Assembly (NCBI RefSeq): GCF_001458355.1
Contig: NZ_CYSA01000028.1
Span: forward strand, 124,001 to 188,000
DNA length: 64,000 bases
Source: Thalassovita gelatinovora
GTDB taxonomy: Bacteria; Pseudomonadota; Alphaproteobacteria; Rhodobacterales; Rhodobacteraceae
Direction of reading: 5' to 3'
This document shows, in pieces, positions 43,514 to 54,570 of this stretch. The notes under the pieces are model-generated. The model ran no database searches. It saw nothing but the letters and a program-made list of their open reading frames with translations, and was not told the DNA's origin. A program made the position numbers and the translations under genes. The first letter of the stretch is position 1; each line of letters begins with the position of its first letter.

Positions 43514-44277
43514 TACGGGTATTTGAACGGGTTCGTGCCGGAATTCGACGTGGTTTTACGCGGCTTGGGTGCCGTTGGGGGGGGGCTACGCGGTGTAGTC
43601 ACCTTTTTTGGCTGCGGTTGAAGGCGCGTTGTCGGTGTCGCCGCAGAAAGCCGGGTGTTCGGCTTTGATCCTGCTGCCGGGGCCGAGGCGAGAATTTGAT
43701 TGGCCAGTGTCGACAGCTTTTGCGACAAGGCCAATTGCAGATCTGAAATTCCGGCCAAGACGTCATCGCGTGATTTACCGATTTGAGGTTCGATAAGCGT
43801 GCTCATATGCGCGGCAAACCCTTCTGTCCCCTGCCCAAGCGTTGCCGTGATCACCGCATTGCTTTCGGTCAGTTGCGTTTCCAGCGTTTCGATCCTGCCA
43901 TTCATCCCGTCCAGTGCGGCAGTGATTTCTTGCCGTTCGTCGGATTGTCCTTCGATCATCTCGGTCGCCATTTCGACGGTCATTTTCAGCTGATTGACGT
44001 TCTGGGTAAACAGATGCAGCGCTTCGACATGGGTGTCGCGCGCGGTCCGCAAATCGCCAAGTGTGCGATAGAAAGTCATCGCGCTTAACCCGGCGCACAG
44101 GATGATTCCAGCAATGCCGCCCATGGCCGCAGGAATTAGTTTGCGGTCGACCCAATCGGCCTTGTCGCTCAGCCGTTTCGAAGTATCTTCAGCTAGCGAC
44201 GCGGCGTCACTGGCTGTTTCCGCTGACGCGAGCGCGATCTTGATGGCTTCGCTTGCATCTGGTTGTTCGGTGCTCAT
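43513..44277 (-). CDS. Bitopic coiled-coil membrane protein, first gene of a sigma-54 operon
   Basis: 254 residues. An Ala-rich N-terminal helix is followed by one membrane segment (LIPAAMGGIAGIILCAGLSA) at about residue 50. A long coiled coil (about 75-190, with ERQEITAALDGMNGRIETLE) leads to a Pro/Thr/Lys-rich tail (KKVTTPRSPPPTAPKPRKTT). GGAG precedes the ATG at 44277. A sigma-54 site about 30 nt upstream rules out the longer in-frame start at 44373. Such a protein could connect motor and wall, but there is no direct evidence. Confidence 0.75.
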   Translation of the reverse strand: MSTEQPDASEAIKIALASAETASDAASLAEDTSKRLSDKADWVDRKLIPAAMGGIAGIILCAGLSAMTFYRTLGDLRTARDTHVEALHLFTQNVNQLKMTVEMATEMIEGQSDERQEITAALDGMNGRIETLETQLTESNAVITATLGQGTEGFAAHMSTLIEPQIGKSRDDVLAGISDLQLALSQKLSTLANQILASAPAAGSKPNTRLSAATPTTRLQPQPKKVTTPRSPPPTAPKPRKTTSNSGTNPFKYP

Positions 44278-44308
44278 GTCGCACTCCATGTCTGTCCGAC
44301 AGGTTGAA

Positions 44309-44325
44309 TGCAGTTTTCGTGCCAT
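44309..44325 (-). promoter_or_regulatory. Sigma-54 promoter for the coiled-coil/PDZ operon
   Basis: Minus-strand ATGGCACGAAAACTGCA contains TGGCACG-N4-CTGCA, the consensus with one -12 mismatch and exact spacing. The leader would be about 20 nt. Confidence 0.75.
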
Positions 44326-44364
44326 TCTTGCCGACAAATGTGCGGGAAAAACAAATCTCAGACG

Positions 44365-44391
44365 TAAAAGCATGGCCGTTTGAGCCGTTTG
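44365..44391 (+). promoter_or_regulatory. Sigma-28-like promoter for the 44431 gene
   Basis: TAAAAGCA, an 11-base spacer, then GCCGTTTG (44384-44391). Spacing is ideal, -35 is good, and the -10 octamer is identical to that before fliC. It lies 39 nt before the ATG. Confidence 0.6.
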
Positions 44392-44430
44392 TAAGATCAG
44401 ACGATTGCGTTACCCGTTTAGGAGGCACAG

Positions 44431-45033
44431 ATGACGGTACATCAACCGACCTTTAGCGATGCCGGGCTTGCTGCGGCGTCCGGCAAAGCAGGCGCTACGG
44501 CAGACCCTGCGCTGGAGGTCGCGCCTTTTGCCCGGCTGGCCATCGGCGAATCCGCATATGAGGTCGGTACGGTGAAAACCGACACCGAAGCGGTAAACCG
44601 CGAAATTCTCGCTTTCCGCTCCGTCGGTGATGAAGCTTGGAAGCAGCTTAAGGCCGGGCTTGATGACGGCTGGCGTCCGGTTGCAGCGGAAGTGGTCCGC
44701 AATACCCGGGATGCCTTGCATGATTATGTGCGGATGCACATGATCCGTCGGTCCGGGAAATTCCACGCCGGTGACAAGGTGTCTCTGACGTTGTTCGGGT
44801 TCGACTGGGAAGTGCGGGTTTCTTCCGATGGTAAACGCGTTCAGGTCAAACTGCCCGAAACCGCTTGGGAAGAAGTGGATCGGGCGTTGGTACAGGAATA
44901 TTCGGACATGAAGGAGCTTGCCATCGCGGCTCTGATCCGGTTCAGCCCGTCGATCCACAAAGTCTTCGAAGATGATGTCGACGCTTGGGCTTTACGCTTG
45001 GCTGCGGGGGCGTCGGTGACGCCGATCATGTAA
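44431..45033 (+). CDS. Hypothetical protein with sigma-28-like promoter
   Basis: 200 residues, soluble, not recognised. The N-terminal 40 residues are Ala/Gly-rich. A helical middle (AEVVRNTRDALHDYVRMHMI) is followed by a small beta stretch (KVSLTLFGFDWEVRVSSDGK) and a C-terminal helix pair. No signal or membrane segment. AGGAGG precedes the ATG by 6 nt. Divergent from the coiled-coil/PDZ operon, with the two promoters back to back in the 153-nt gap. The promoter suggests a late flagellar or chemotaxis function. Confidence 0.75.
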   Translation: MTVHQPTFSDAGLAAASGKAGATADPALEVAPFARLAIGESAYEVGTVKTDTEAVNREILAFRSVGDEAWKQLKAGLDDGWRPVAAEVVRNTRDALHDYVRMHMIRRSGKFHAGDKVSLTLFGFDWEVRVSSDGKRVQVKLPETAWEEVDRALVQEYSDMKELAIAALIRFSPSIHKVFEDDVDAWALRLAAGASVTPIM

Positions 45034-45159
45034 GTCTGGTTCAGTTTAAAACGATTTGAAAGCCCGAACACAAGCTGCCTCAAGGCGTTTCTGAGCGTCT
45101 TGAGGAGCTGTCGCACGGGCTTGATGCCTCGTGGCGCAGTAAACTCTGCCCGTTTAAGG

Positions 45160-45774
45160 TCAAGCGCTGATGCTGTTCCACAGTTCGAATTCTTCGCTCC
45201 GCGCCTGGCGCAGCTCGGTCTCGACGTCGGTCGACAGCAGCAAGTCCATTTTGGGAGACACGTTTTCACGCGGCAAATCCAGCTTGATCGATAGCCGGTT
45301 TTCCAAAAACGCGATCAAACCAGACTGATCTTCATAGCGGAACAGGTGGTCAATCGAAGTCCCGTTGGGGCGTGGTTCGAGAAATTTGGCCTGACTGCCG
45401 ACATTGGCGAAACCAGGCGGCTTTTCCTGACAATAAGCGCTGACAAAGTCGTCGAAACTGACCTCATGGGTCGAATTCGGTTTGCCTTCCATGAAGGGGC
45501 GCTGGCGATATCGGTACCAGCTTCCCAGCCAACTGACCGGTTCGCGCATCACCGCCATGGTTTCCATCTGCGTCTTGCAAGCCTTTTCGAACATTGGTCG
45601 GAAAAACCGATTGTAGCGGTAAAGCGGAGCATGTTTCAGTTCAGGCGGATCCAGTACCGTCATCGATGCAAGCGGTGACAGGGCCTTTTCATATGCCGTG
45701 GTGCCGGTTTTCGGAACCGAGAGGAAGACTAATTTTTCTTTCCAAAACACCAACATATCGTGATCTTTGCCCAT
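45160..45774 (-). CDS. Sulfotransferase-family protein
   Basis: 204 residues with the PAPS 5'-phosphosulfate loop VPKTGTTAYEK (20-30) near the N-terminus. A second family motif (VMREPVSWLGSWYRYRQRPF) corresponds to the 3'-phosphate-binding region. It would transfer sulfate from PAPS to an unknown acceptor. It lies between flagellar genes and recA and could belong to either neighbourhood. The Shine-Dalgarno is weak. Confidence 0.75.
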   Translation of the reverse strand: MGKDHDMLVFWKEKLVFLSVPKTGTTAYEKALSPLASMTVLDPPELKHAPLYRYNRFFRPMFEKACKTQMETMAVMREPVSWLGSWYRYRQRPFMEGKPNSTHEVSFDDFVSAYCQEKPPGFANVGSQAKFLEPRPNGTSIDHLFRYEDQSGLIAFLENRLSIKLDLPRENVSPKMDLLLSTDVETELRQARSEEFELWNSISA

Positions 45775-45786
45775 TTTGTTTAAGTC

Positions 45787-45813
45787 TGTGCGGCCGATTA
45801 AACCATTCCTTAA
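45787..45813 (-). promoter_or_regulatory. Weak sigma-28-like site before the sulfotransferase gene
   Basis: Minus-strand TTAAGGAA, 11 bases, then GCCGCACA. Spacing is right and GCCG is present, but both elements have several mismatches. Confidence 0.25.
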
Positions 45814-45887
45814 CCTAAACGGTCAAACCTGAATATGTCAAAATTGATATTGCAATGTTCTTGTTTTGATCTCATAGATGAATATAA

Positions 45888-45902
45888 GAACAAGAGAAGA
45901 AC
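45888..45902 (+). promoter_or_regulatory. LexA (SOS) box upstream of recA
   Basis: GAACAAGAGAAGAAC is a perfect alphaproteobacterial LexA site (GAAC-N7-GAAC, the reverse complement of GTTC-N7-GTTC), 50 nt before the recA start. A second imperfect element (GTTC-N7-GATC) lies just upstream near 45857. Confidence 0.88.
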
Positions 45903-45952
45903 ATTATGGTGATTGCCGCCCCCTTGCGGGTGTGGGATAAGGAACCGGATAA

Positions 45953-47023
45953 ATGGCAATGGCAGATCTACTTTCCATGGATAACAAACGTAACGCGGAC
46001 AAACAGAAAGCGCTGGATAGCGCTTTGGCCCAGATTGAGCGTCAATTTGGGAAAGGCTCTATCATGAAGCTGGGCGGTGAAAATGCCGTGCAGGAGATCG
46101 AGGCGACATCGACCGGATCGTTGGGGTTGGACATTGCGCTTGGTATCGGCGGTCTGCCCAAGGGTCGGATTATTGAAATTTACGGACCGGAAAGTTCGGG
46201 CAAGACCACGCTGACGCTGCATTGCGTTGCCGAGGAACAGAAAAAAGGTGGCATCTGCGCTTTTGTTGACGCTGAACATGCGCTCGATCCGCAATATGCC
46301 AAGAAACTGGGCGTCAATCTGGATGAGCTGCTGATCAGCCAACCCGATACCGGCGAACAGGCATTGGAAATCGTCGACACGCTGGTGCGCTCGGGCGCGG
46401 TCAGCATGGTGGTGGTCGATTCCGTCGCGGCCCTGACGCCGAAATCGGAACTCGAAGGCGATATGGGCGACAGCAGCGTCGGCGTCCAAGCCCGCCTGAT
46501 GAGCCAGGCAATGCGCAAGCTGACCGGTTCGATCAGCCGATCGAAATGCATGGTTATTTTCATCAATCAGATTCGGATGAAAATCGGCGTGATGTTCGGC
46601 AGCCCGGAAACTACCACTGGCGGCAACGCGTTGAAATTCTACAGCTCGGTGCGTCTGGATATCCGTCGGATCGGTGCGATCAAGGACCGGGACGAAGTTG
46701 TCGGCAATGCTACCCGCGTCAAGGTGGTCAAGAACAAGGTCGCGCCGCCGTTCAAGCAGGTGGAATTCGACATCATGTATGGTGAAGGCATTTCCAAGAC
46801 CGGTGAATTGCTGGACTTGGGCGTCAAGGCCGGGGTGGTAGAAAAGTCCGGTGCTTGGTTCAGTTATAATGACGAACGTCTGGGGCAGGGGCGCGAAAAT
46901 GCCAAGCAATTCCTGAAAGACAACTCGGATGTGGCGCTAGAAATCGAAGACAAGATCCGCGCCGCCAACGGGCTTGAATTCGACATGAAACGCGAAGAAG
47001 GCGACGATATCATCGAAGCCTGA
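45953..47023 (+). CDS. recA: Recombinase RecA
   Basis: DNA strand-exchange ATPase and LexA co-protease, 356 residues. Walker [10 protein letters not shown] (78-86), Walker B region [10 protein letters not shown], and loop 1/2 motifs ([20 protein letters not shown]). The acidic C-terminus is typical. Controlled by the LexA box upstream and closed by a hairpin terminator. It marks the right boundary of the flagellar block. Confidence 0.98.
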   Translation: MAMADLLSMDNKRNADKQKALDSALAQIERQFGKGSIMKLGGENAVQEIEATSTGSLGLDIALGIGGLPKGRIIEIYGPESSGKTTLTLHCVAEEQKKGGICAFVDAEHALDPQYAKKLGVNLDELLISQPDTGEQALEIVDTLVRSGAVSMVVVDSVAALTPKSELEGDMGDSSVGVQARLMSQAMRKLTGSISRSKCMVIFINQIRMKIGVMFGSPETTTGGNALKFYSSVRLDIRRIGAIKDRDEVVGNATRVKVVKNKVAPPFKQVEFDIMYGEGISKTGELLDLGVKAGVVEKSGAWFSYNDERLGQGRENAKQFLKDNSDVALEIEDKIRAANGLEFDMKREEGDDIIEA

Positions 47024-47046
47024 GCGTTTCTTGATCGCCGATTACC

Positions 47047-47080
47047 AAAGGCCGGGTGCGTTCTGCGCGTCCGGCCTTTT
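47047..47080 (+). terminator. Intrinsic terminator after recA
   Basis: AAAGGCCGG (47047-47055) pairs with CCGGCCTTT (47071-47079), with TTTTAC after it. Confidence 0.88.
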
Positions 47081-47152
47081 ACTTGCTGTGGACACGGGGT
47101 CGTCAGAGGGATAAATCAGCGTGACCATTGTCTTGCCCGGGAACCCCAACCG

Positions 47153-49801
47153 ATGCCCAGCCTTAACGAAGTCCGTTCGACCTTTCTGAACTATTTCGAA
47201 AAACAGGGGCACGAAGTCGTGTCCTCCAGCCCGCTTGTACCGCGAAACGACCCGACATTGATGTTTGTCAATTCCGGTATGGTTCAGTTCAAGAACCTGT
47301 TCACCGGGGTCGAACATCGCGATTACAAACGTGCCACAACGGCGCAAAAATGTGTGCGGGCGGGTGGCAAACATAACGATCTGGACAATGTTGGGTACAC
47401 TGCGCGGCACCACACTTTCTTTGAAATGCTGGGCAATTTCAGTTTTGGCGATTATTTCAAAAACGAAGCGATCCCGTTTGCGTGGAATTTGGTGACCAAA
47501 GAATTCGGCATCGATAAGTCGAAGCTGCTGACCACCGTGTATCACACCGATGACGAAGCGTTCGAGATCTGGAAAAAGGTCGGCGTTCCCGAAGACAGGA
47601 TCATCCGCATCGCCACGTCGGACAACTTCTGGCAGATGGGCCCGACCGGCCCCTGCGGGCCTTGTACCGAGATTTTTTATGATCATGGCGATCATATCTG
47701 GGGCGGCCCTCCGGGCAGCCCGGAAGAAGATGGCGACCGCTTTATCGAAATCTGGAACGTCGTGTTCATGCAAAATGAACAATTCGAAGACGGTTCGATG
47801 CGGGCATTGGACATGCAATCGATCGATACCGGCATGGGGCTGGAACGGATCGGTGCCTTGTTGCAGGGCAGCCACGATAATTATGACACCGATCTGTTCA
47901 AATACTTGATCGAGGCCAGCGCGAATGCGACCAATGTCGACCCTTACGGTGACAAAAACGTGCATCACCGGGTGATTGCTGATCACTTGCGTTCGACCTC
48001 CTTCCTGATCGCCGATGGGGTGATGCCAAGCAATGATGGCCGGGGCTATGTTCTGCGCCGGATCATGCGGCGGGCGATGCGGCATGCACACCTGTTGGGG
48101 GCAAAGGACCCGGTTATGCACCGGCTCGTTTCGGCGCTGGTGACCCAGATGGGCGCGGCCTATCCCGAACTACGTCAGGCTCAACCGATGATCGAGGAAA
48201 CGCTGAAACTGGAAGAAACCCGGTTCAAGCAGACGCTGGATCGCGGGCTGAAGCTTCTGGATGATGAAATCGACGGCCTGCCCGAAGGTGCTGCATTGCC
48301 CGGTGCAGCGGCGTTCAAGCTGTATGACACGTTTGGTTTCCCGCTCGACCTGACCCAAGACGCGTTACGCGAAAAGGGGCTCAGCGTCGATATTGATGGG
48401 TTCGATTCCGCGATGAATGATCAAAAGGCCAAGGCGCGCGCCGCTTGGGCCGGGTCTGGCGAAGCCGCTGACGCGACCATCTGGTTCGACATTGCCGAAA
48501 ATAAGGGCGTGACCGACTTTCTCGGCTATGACACCGAGGTCGCGGAAGGTCAGGTGATCGCGCTGGTCAAGGACGGGATGCAGGTTGACAAGGTCGGCAA
48601 GGGTGACAGCGTACAGATCGCAATGAACCAAACACCTTTCTATGCCGAAAGTGGTGGTCAGGTCGGTGATACCGGGGTGTTGAAGTCCGAAACCGGGACT
48701 GTCCGGATCATCGACACAAGAAAAGCCGCCGGTGTCTTCATCCATTTCGGGGAAGTGACCGAAGGCCAGATTTCGCTGAACGAAGGCGCGGTGCTAGAGG
48801 TTGATCATGATCGCCGCACCGCGATCCGGGCCAACCATTCTGCTACCCACCTGTTGCACGAAGCCCTGCGCGAATGCTTGGGCGATCACGTCGCGCAGCG
48901 CGGCTCGCTCAATGCCCCGGACCGGCTGCGGTTCGATTTTAGCCATGGCAAGGCATTGTCTGATAGCGAGCTGAGCAAGGTCACCGAAGATGTAAATACC
49001 TTCATCCGTCAGAACACATCGGTTGAAACCCGGATCATGACCCCGGACGATGCGCGCGAAATCGGGGCGCAGGCCCTTTTCGGCGAAAAATACGGTGACG
49101 AGGTGCGGGTGGTCTCGATGGGCCAGGCCGCAACCGGCAAAGGACAGGATGGTCAAACCTATTCTCTCGAACTCTGCGGTGGCACCCATGTGAAACAGAC
49201 CGGCGATATCGGCATGTGCGTGATCCTTGGCGACAGCGCTTCCAGCGCTGGCGTGCGCCGGATCGAAGCGCTGACCGGGCAGGCGGCGCTGAACTATCTG
49301 CACGATCAGGCCGCAACTCTGGCGTCGGTGATGGCATCTCTGAAATCGCAGCCTTCTGAAGTGGCAGACCGGGTCGACGCTCTCTTGTCGGAACGCAAGG
49401 CACTCTCCAACGAGGTCGCGCAACTGCGCCGCGAACTGGCCATGGCCGGTGGCGCCGGGCAGGGCGGTGGCGAAGCCAAAGACATCAATGGGGTGAAATT
49501 CCTCGCTCAGGTGGTGACCGGTGTGTCGGGCAAAGACCTGCCGGCGCTGATCGACGAACATAAGGACCGGCTCGGGTCCGGCGCGGTGCTGCTGATTGCT
49601 GATACCGGCGACAAAGTGGCGGTGGCTGCGGGCGTGACCAAAGACCTGACCGACAAAGTGTCTGCGGTCGATCTGGTCAAGGCGGCGGTTCTCGAATTGG
49701 GCGGCAAGGGCGGCGGCGGTCGTCCCGATATGGCACAGGGTGGCGGCAAAGATGCATCGAATGCTGATGCCGCGATCAAGGCGGCCGAGGCGGTCATTTG
49801 A
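47153..49801 (+). CDS. alaS: Alanyl-tRNA synthetase
   Basis: Charges tRNA-Ala. 882 residues, full length. N-terminal class II motif ([20 protein letters not shown]), editing domain with [12 protein letters not shown], and [13 protein letters not shown] in the zinc/editing region. The C-terminal DHHA1-like domain ([20 protein letters not shown]) is present. Following recA is a common arrangement in Rhodobacterales. Confidence 0.97.
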   Translation: MPSLNEVRSTFLNYFEKQGHEVVSSSPLVPRNDPTLMFVNSGMVQFKNLFTGVEHRDYKRATTAQKCVRAGGKHNDLDNVGYTARHHTFFEMLGNFSFGDYFKNEAIPFAWNLVTKEFGIDKSKLLTTVYHTDDEAFEIWKKVGVPEDRIIRIATSDNFWQMGPTGPCGPCTEIFYDHGDHIWGGPPGSPEEDGDRFIEIWNVVFMQNEQFEDGSMRALDMQSIDTGMGLERIGALLQGSHDNYDTDLFKYLIEASANATNVDPYGDKNVHHRVIADHLRSTSFLIADGVMPSNDGRGYVLRRIMRRAMRHAHLLGAKDPVMHRLVSALVTQMGAAYPELRQAQPMIEETLKLEETRFKQTLDRGLKLLDDEIDGLPEGAALPGAAAFKLYDTFGFPLDLTQDALREKGLSVDIDGFDSAMNDQKAKARAAWAGSGEAADATIWFDIAENKGVTDFLGYDTEVAEGQVIALVKDGMQVDKVGKGDSVQIAMNQTPFYAESGGQVGDTGVLKSETGTVRIIDTRKAAGVFIHFGEVTEGQISLNEGAVLEVDHDRRTAIRANHSATHLLHEALRECLGDHVAQRGSLNAPDRLRFDFSHGKALSDSELSKVTEDVNTFIRQNTSVETRIMTPDDAREIGAQALFGEKYGDEVRVVSMGQAATGKGQDGQTYSLELCGGTHVKQTGDIGMCVILGDSASSAGVRRIEALTGQAALNYLHDQAATLASVMASLKSQPSEVADRVDALLSERKALSNEVAQLRRELAMAGGAGQGGGEAKDINGVKFLAQVVTGVSGKDLPALIDEHKDRLGSGAVLLIADTGDKVAVAAGVTKDLTDKVSAVDLVKAAVLELGGKGGGGRPDMAQGGGKDASNADAAIKAAEAVI

Positions 49802-49891
49802 TTTCGACCGTTTGGTCAAATTCTGATCGACCCCTTTGCCGAAATGCGTATGTTTCGGACGAAAGAGTCGATCAAATCAAAGGAGAAAGAA

Positions 49892-50179
49892 ATGGGCGCA
49901 CTTTGGATCGCACATGTGACCGTCACCGATGACGAAGCTTACGGCAAATACGCCAAATTGGCGGGCCCCGCGATTGCCAAGCACGGCGGTGAATTCATCG
50001 CCCGTGGGGGTCGTTTCGTGCAACTTGAAGGCAAGGAACGGCCGCGCAACGTGGTGGCGCGTTTCCCCGACGTGGATACCGCGGTCGCTTGTTATCACAG
50101 CCCGGAATACCAAGAAGCACTTAACCACGCGCGCGGTGCGTCTGAGCGTGAGTTGATGGTCGTCGAAACCACCGACTGA
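49892..50179 (+). CDS. DUF1330 family protein
   Basis: 95 residues of ferredoxin-like fold (ALWIAHVTVTDDEAYGKYAK, RFPDVDTAVACYHSPEYQEA). Family members are small and of unknown function. ATG 49892 is preferred over 49844 because AAGGAG lies 7 nt before it. Confidence 0.88.
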   Translation: MGALWIAHVTVTDDEAYGKYAKLAGPAIAKHGGEFIARGGRFVQLEGKERPRNVVARFPDVDTAVACYHSPEYQEALNHARGASERELMVVETTD

Positions 50180-50194
50180 GGCGTTCATCTTGGG

Positions 50195-50290
50195 TGAAAT
50201 ACTCCGGGGGTGAATGCGCGCCATGCGCGCAGAGGGGGCAGCGCCCCTTCAGCCCGCCCGCGGCAGGCGTGAAAGGGCAACGCCCTTTCT
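50195..50290. repeat. REP-like intergenic element with three hairpins
   Basis: Between DUF1330 and VOC genes lie GAAATACTCCGGGGGTGAAT, then GCGCGC-CAT-GCGCGC (50216-50230), GGGGC-AGC-GCCCC (50235-50247) and AAAGGGC-AAC-GCCCTTT (50272-50288). I recall similar GC-palindromes beside ACTCCGGGG in other Rhodobacterales genomes. It may also act as a terminator between the convergent genes. Confidence 0.6.
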
Positions 50291-50293
50291 GTT

Positions 50294-50875
50294 TCAGTAT
50301 GGGTTCTTTGCTGACCGGTCTTCAGACAGCGATATCTGCCGCCGCGTCACCAGCAATTCGATGGCATCGGCCAGATGCTCTTCTTGGATGTTGTAGTCAC
50401 CGCGCCCGACACGTAATTTATGCGCCTCGATCATGACATCGGCGTGCGAACACCCCATCGGTGGTTCAAACCGATAACAGGCCAGTTCGATCAGAAACCC
50501 CATTGGATCGGTGAAATAGATCGAATCCATGAAACCGCGATCCTTGGCCCCGGAATGTTTGATGCGGCGTTCGTCCAACCGTTTCACCGCCTGAGAAAAT
50601 GTCGCCTTGCTGACGTTGAGCGCCAGATGATGGACGCAACCGGGATCGGTTGGTGTGCGGCGCGGATCGGGTTTGCGGGTTTCATTGGTAAATACCGTGA
50701 TCAGACGCCCGTCACCTGGGTCAAAGTAAAGATGGCCTTCGTCCGGGTTGTCCAGATTGGGCTGATCGAAAACGAAGGGCATGCCAAGCAGGCCTTCCCA
50801 GAAATCAATCGATGTTTGCCGGTCGGCACCCGTCAGCGTGATATGGTGGATGCCCTGAGACTGCAATTTGCGCAT
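50294..50875 (-). CDS. VOC (glyoxalase/dioxygenase) family protein
   Basis: 193 residues with two beta-alpha-beta-beta-beta units (HHITLTGADRQTSIDFWEGL, and CVHHLALNVSKATFSQAVKR). His and Glu residues suggest a metal site. Substrate cannot be told. ATG 50875 has GGAGGA about 10 nt before it, which excludes the upstream in-frame start at 50923. Confidence 0.85.
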   Translation of the reverse strand: MRKLQSQGIHHITLTGADRQTSIDFWEGLLGMPFVFDQPNLDNPDEGHLYFDPGDGRLITVFTNETRKPDPRRTPTDPGCVHHLALNVSKATFSQAVKRLDERRIKHSGAKDRGFMDSIYFTDPMGFLIELACYRFEPPMGCSHADVMIEAHKLRVGRGDYNIQEEHLADAIELLVTRRQISLSEDRSAKNPY

Positions 50876-50939
50876 TTGTCCATTCCTCCCCGGCGAACTG
50901 TTGTTCAAGCAGTAGCGCAACATCGGGCTTGGGCAAAAG

Positions 50940-50967
50940 AAAACCCCGGCGCGAAGGCCGGGGTTTT
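50940..50967 (-). terminator. Terminator after typA
   Basis: AAAACCCCGGC-GCGAA-GCCGGGGTTTT symmetric hairpin, with TTTTCTTTT on the minus strand. Likely bidirectional in structure; it ends typA. Confidence 0.88.
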
Positions 50968-50970
50968 GTA

Positions 50971-52791
<1,821 letters not shown>

Positions 52792-52919
52792 GGGTAGTCC
52801 TTGGGTTGTTCGCGGCCCGGCTATACCGGATCGGGTCAAAAGACCAGAGATAAAGGGGCATCGGGGGTGTTTTTCGCATATGCAGCATTGGCTGGGCGCT
52901 GCAGGGCTGCCCCAGAACG

Positions 52920-52948
52920 AAAAAAGCCGCCCCATGTCGGGCGGCTTT
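52920..52948 (-). terminator. Terminator after ssb
   Basis: Minus strand: AAAGCCGCCC-GACAT-GGGCGGCTTTTTTC. Good stem with U tract between ssb and typA. Confidence 0.9.
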
Positions 52949-52969
52949 CAATTTGGGGTCTGACACAGA

Positions 52970-53494
52970 TCAAAACGGGATTTCATCATCCAGATCGCGC
53001 GACGACGTTCCGCCGCCTTGGCCAGACTGGCTATCTTGACCGCCGCCCTGGTTGCCACCGCCGTAATCGTTGCCACCATAGCCGCCGCCGTAGCCACCCT
53101 GATCGCCGCCACCATAGCTGCCACCGCCGCCGCCTTCGCCGCCGCGGCTGTCGAGTAGGGTCAGTTCCCCGCGATAGGGGCGCAGCACCACTTCGGTCGA
53201 ATAGCGGTCCTGACCGGATTGATCTTGCCATTTGCGGGTTTCAAGCTGGCCCTCGATATAGACCTTGGACCCTTTGCGCAGATATTGCTCCGCGATCCGC
53301 GCCAAAGGTTCGGAAAAAATCGCCACCGAATGCCATTCGGTACGTTCACGCCGTTCGCCGGTATTGCGGTCTTTCCAGTTTTCCGAGGTCGCAATCCGCA
53401 GATTGCAGACTTTGCCGCCATTCTGGAAACTGCGCACTTCGGGGTCACGGCCCAGATTGCCCACCAGAATTACCTTATTTACCGATCCGGCCAT
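52970..53494 (-). CDS. ssb: Single-stranded DNA-binding protein
   Basis: 174 residues. OB-fold ([40 protein letters not shown]), a Gly-rich linker with Tyr/Gln/Asp repeats (118-160), and the partner-binding tail DDEIPF. GGGGAG lies before the ATG at 53494; the long upstream extension has no family similarity. No LexA box was seen upstream. Confidence 0.96.
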   Translation of the reverse strand: MAGSVNKVILVGNLGRDPEVRSFQNGGKVCNLRIATSENWKDRNTGERRERTEWHSVAIFSEPLARIAEQYLRKGSKVYIEGQLETRKWQDQSGQDRYSTEVVLRPYRGELTLLDSRGGEGGGGGSYGGGDQGGYGGGYGGNDYGGGNQGGGQDSQSGQGGGTSSRDLDDEIPF

Positions 53495-53705
53495 TTTTTT
53501 TCTCCCCGTCGAGTCGTTTGAGCAATGCTTACACCACGCCCTGAAGGAAAGGTAAAGTTTTCCAGAAAACGGCGCCAACAGGGATAAACCGCAGTTATAG
53601 AGCGGTGAAAAGGGCGAATTCAGCATCGCGGTCCAATGGTTTTCTTCAGCTTTGTTCTTCATCCCCAAATGGGAAGCGAACGTCGCCAAAAAGGGAGATT
53701 TCGAA

Positions 53706-53969
53706 ATGAAACACGCTGTGAATGCGCTTGGCTTTGGTTTGGTCATGACCTTGAGCACCCTGCCGGTGCTGGCATCCGAAGGCTGGGTGGCTCTCACACC
53801 AGAAATCCGTGCCCGAATTGTCGAGAAACTGACGAACGAAGGTTTCGAGGTGCGCAAGATCAAGGTCGAAGATGGCTCTTACGAAGCCTATGCGCTGAAA
53901 GATGGCAAGAAGCTGGAAATTTATCTGGATGGCGCGCTGCAAGTGATGACCACCAAAGGCGACGATTGA
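53706..53969 (+). CDS. Small periplasmic PepSY-like protein
   Basis: 87 residues with a Sec signal ([20 protein letters not shown]). A single PepSY-like domain follows ([20 protein letters not shown], then [12 protein letters not shown]). AGGGAG lies 7 nt before the ATG. Such proteins often accompany cytochrome b561 or PepSY-linked redox sensors. It forms a likely operon with the two following genes. Confidence 0.82.
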   Translation: MKHAVNALGFGLVMTLSTLPVLASEGWVALTPEIRARIVEKLTNEGFEVRKIKVEDGSYEAYALKDGKKLEIYLDGALQVMTTKGDD

Positions 53970-54034
53970 TGGGAACATGGCTGGCACCGCGTTGCAACGG
54001 TGCCCGTGCCTATCTTACAGAAAGGGGAAGATAC

Positions 54035-54565
54035 GTGAAAAATTGCAAAGTCTGGGATTCGGTTGTCCGCCTGACGCATTGGGGCGTCGCGCTTGGAATC
54101 GTTTTGAACGGAGTGGTCATCAATGATGAAAGCAAGCTTCATACCCGCATCGGCTATACCGTTATAGCACTGGTGGTGTTGCGGCTGATCTGGGGGCTGA
54201 TCGGCAGTCACCATGCCCGATTTGCCGATTTTCCGCCAGATCCGGCCGCGTCAATGGATCAATTGTCCGACATGGTCAGCGGTCGCAAACACATCCATCT
54301 GGGCCATACGCCGCTTGGGGCGTTGATGATCTATAACCTTTGGGCGTCAATCCTGATGATTGGTCTGTCGGGTTACATGATGACCACCATTAGATTTTGG
54401 GGCGTTGAATGGGTCGAAGGAATGCACGAAATCTTTGCCAATTGGGTCTATTTTTCGGCGCTGCTTCATGTTGTCGCGGTCATATTGGAAAGCCGCAGAA
54501 TCGGGGTTAACCTGCCATTGGCGATGGTGACCGGTGTCAAATCCGTGCAGAGCAAGAAGGTATAA
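54035..54565 (+). CDS. Cytochrome b561-family protein (GTG start)
   Basis: 176 residues with four membrane segments. Candidate heme-ligand His occur in RLTHWGVALGI, in LHTRIGYTVIALVVLRLIWG, in the HLGHTPLGALM helix and in FSALLHVVAVILE. It would transfer electrons across the inner membrane. The GTG at 54035 with AGGGGA 8 nt before it defines the start, as the longer frame reads through the PepSY gene. Located 65 nt after the PepSY gene. Confidence 0.87.
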   Translation: MKNCKVWDSVVRLTHWGVALGIVLNGVVINDESKLHTRIGYTVIALVVLRLIWGLIGSHHARFADFPPDPAASMDQLSDMVSGRKHIHLGHTPLGALMIYNLWASILMIGLSGYMMTTIRFWGVEWVEGMHEIFANWVYFSALLHVVAVILESRRIGVNLPLAMVTGVKSVQSKKV

Positions 54566-54570
54566 CAGCT

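Noticed and set aside
50194-50436. 80-codon plus-strand ORF
   Set aside because: It reads through the hairpin-rich intergenic element into the antisense of the VOC gene. Composition follows the repeat, not a protein.
53636-54034. Upstream extension of the cytochrome b561 frame to 309 codons
   Set aside because: It overlaps the PepSY gene in another frame and has no family similarity. The GTG at 54035 with RBS fits the family start.
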